Below, one piece after another: positions 5,619 to 5,671 of a stretch of 5,671 nt of DNA (the stretch's first letter is position 1; the number at the start of each line of letters is the position of its first letter). The notes beneath the pieces were generated by a model, which ran no database searches, had not been told where the DNA came from, and was given only the letters and a program-made list of their open reading frames with translations. Source of the stretch: an uncultured Chlorobiaceae bacterium (GTDB taxonomy: Bacteria; Bacteroidota; Chlorobiia; Chlorobiales; Chlorobiaceae); contig CAIVCU010000100.1 in assembly GCA_903904495.1 (NCBI GenBank), positions 1-5,671 of the forward strand, read 5' to 3'. The position numbers and the translations under genes were made by a program.

Positions 5619-5671
5619 TTATTTTTTAACACTAAGCCAGCCATTCACCTCATCCACATCACTTACAGACA
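5619..5671 (-). CDS. Possible last codons of a further minus-strand gene (partial)
   Basis: Reading the minus strand from the right edge, one frame gives SVSDVDEVNGWLSVKK followed by TAA (stop at 5621-5619). The composition (Asp/Glu/Val, then Trp-Leu and a Lys-Lys end) looks like an ordinary protein C-terminus, and the adjacent bases beyond the stop become AT-rich and non-coding. Only 16 codons are visible, so no family can be named and a chance open frame is possible. If real, it would be the gene upstream of the GT2-GT9 fusion in the same direction. Confidence 0.35.
   Translation of the reverse strand, partial: SVSDVDEVNGWLSVKK

Noticed and set aside
5606..5628. CTTCA-TCT-TGAAG hairpin followed by a T-run on the plus strand
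   Set aside because: The stem is only 5 bp with few G-C pairs, no plus-strand gene precedes it, and it overlaps the possible minus-strand gene end; too weak to call a terminator.

Overview
This window looks like part of a bacterial surface-glycan (lipopolysaccharide, exopolysaccharide or glycoprotein) gene cluster. Almost every gene that can be recognised encodes a sugar transferase or a close relative of one. The lineage cannot be fixed from sequence alone. Gram-negative-type families (a WaaE/KdtX-like GT2, heptosyltransferase-type GT9 domains), a GC content in the mid-40s for most genes, and the gene mix would fit a green sulfur bacterium (Chlorobi) or a similar environmental Gram-negative. 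That assignment is a low-confidence guess.

Layout from left to right: (1) the C-terminal end of a plus-strand gene (2-271) that resembles the bacterial relatives of the glucosamine inositolphosphorylceramide transferase 1 N-terminal domain. (2) Tail-to-tail with it, 3 bp away, a minus-strand GT2 of the WaaE/KdtX type (275-1057). (3) An AT-rich stretch without an intact gene (about 1067-1486), containing what reads as a decayed GT2 N-terminus (1194-1454). It also has short direct repeats and an inverted repeat. (4) A plus-strand, low-GC gene (1487-2446) for a divergent GT9-like protein with an HSGNAGD motif. (5) Tail-to-tail with it, 5 bp away, a minus-strand unit: a large GT2-GT9 fusion (5464 down to 3485) followed, with a 26-bp overlap, by a GT4 glycosyltransferase (3510 down to 2452). 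(6) A 150-bp spacer, then possibly the last codons of another minus-strand gene running off the right edge.

How they may work together (inference): the fusion protein and the GT4 are probably co-translated and would add up to three successive sugars to one glycan. The WaaE-like enzyme would typically act on a lipid A-core-like acceptor. The 319-residue GT9-like gene sits in a lower-GC segment next to a broken GT2, which suggests a patch that was acquired and then eroded, as is common in glycan loci. No CRISPR array, RNA gene, intact transposon or clearly new type of system is visible. The most interesting items are the eroded GT2, the divergent GT9-like protein, the two-enzyme fusion and the unusual partial gene at the left edge.
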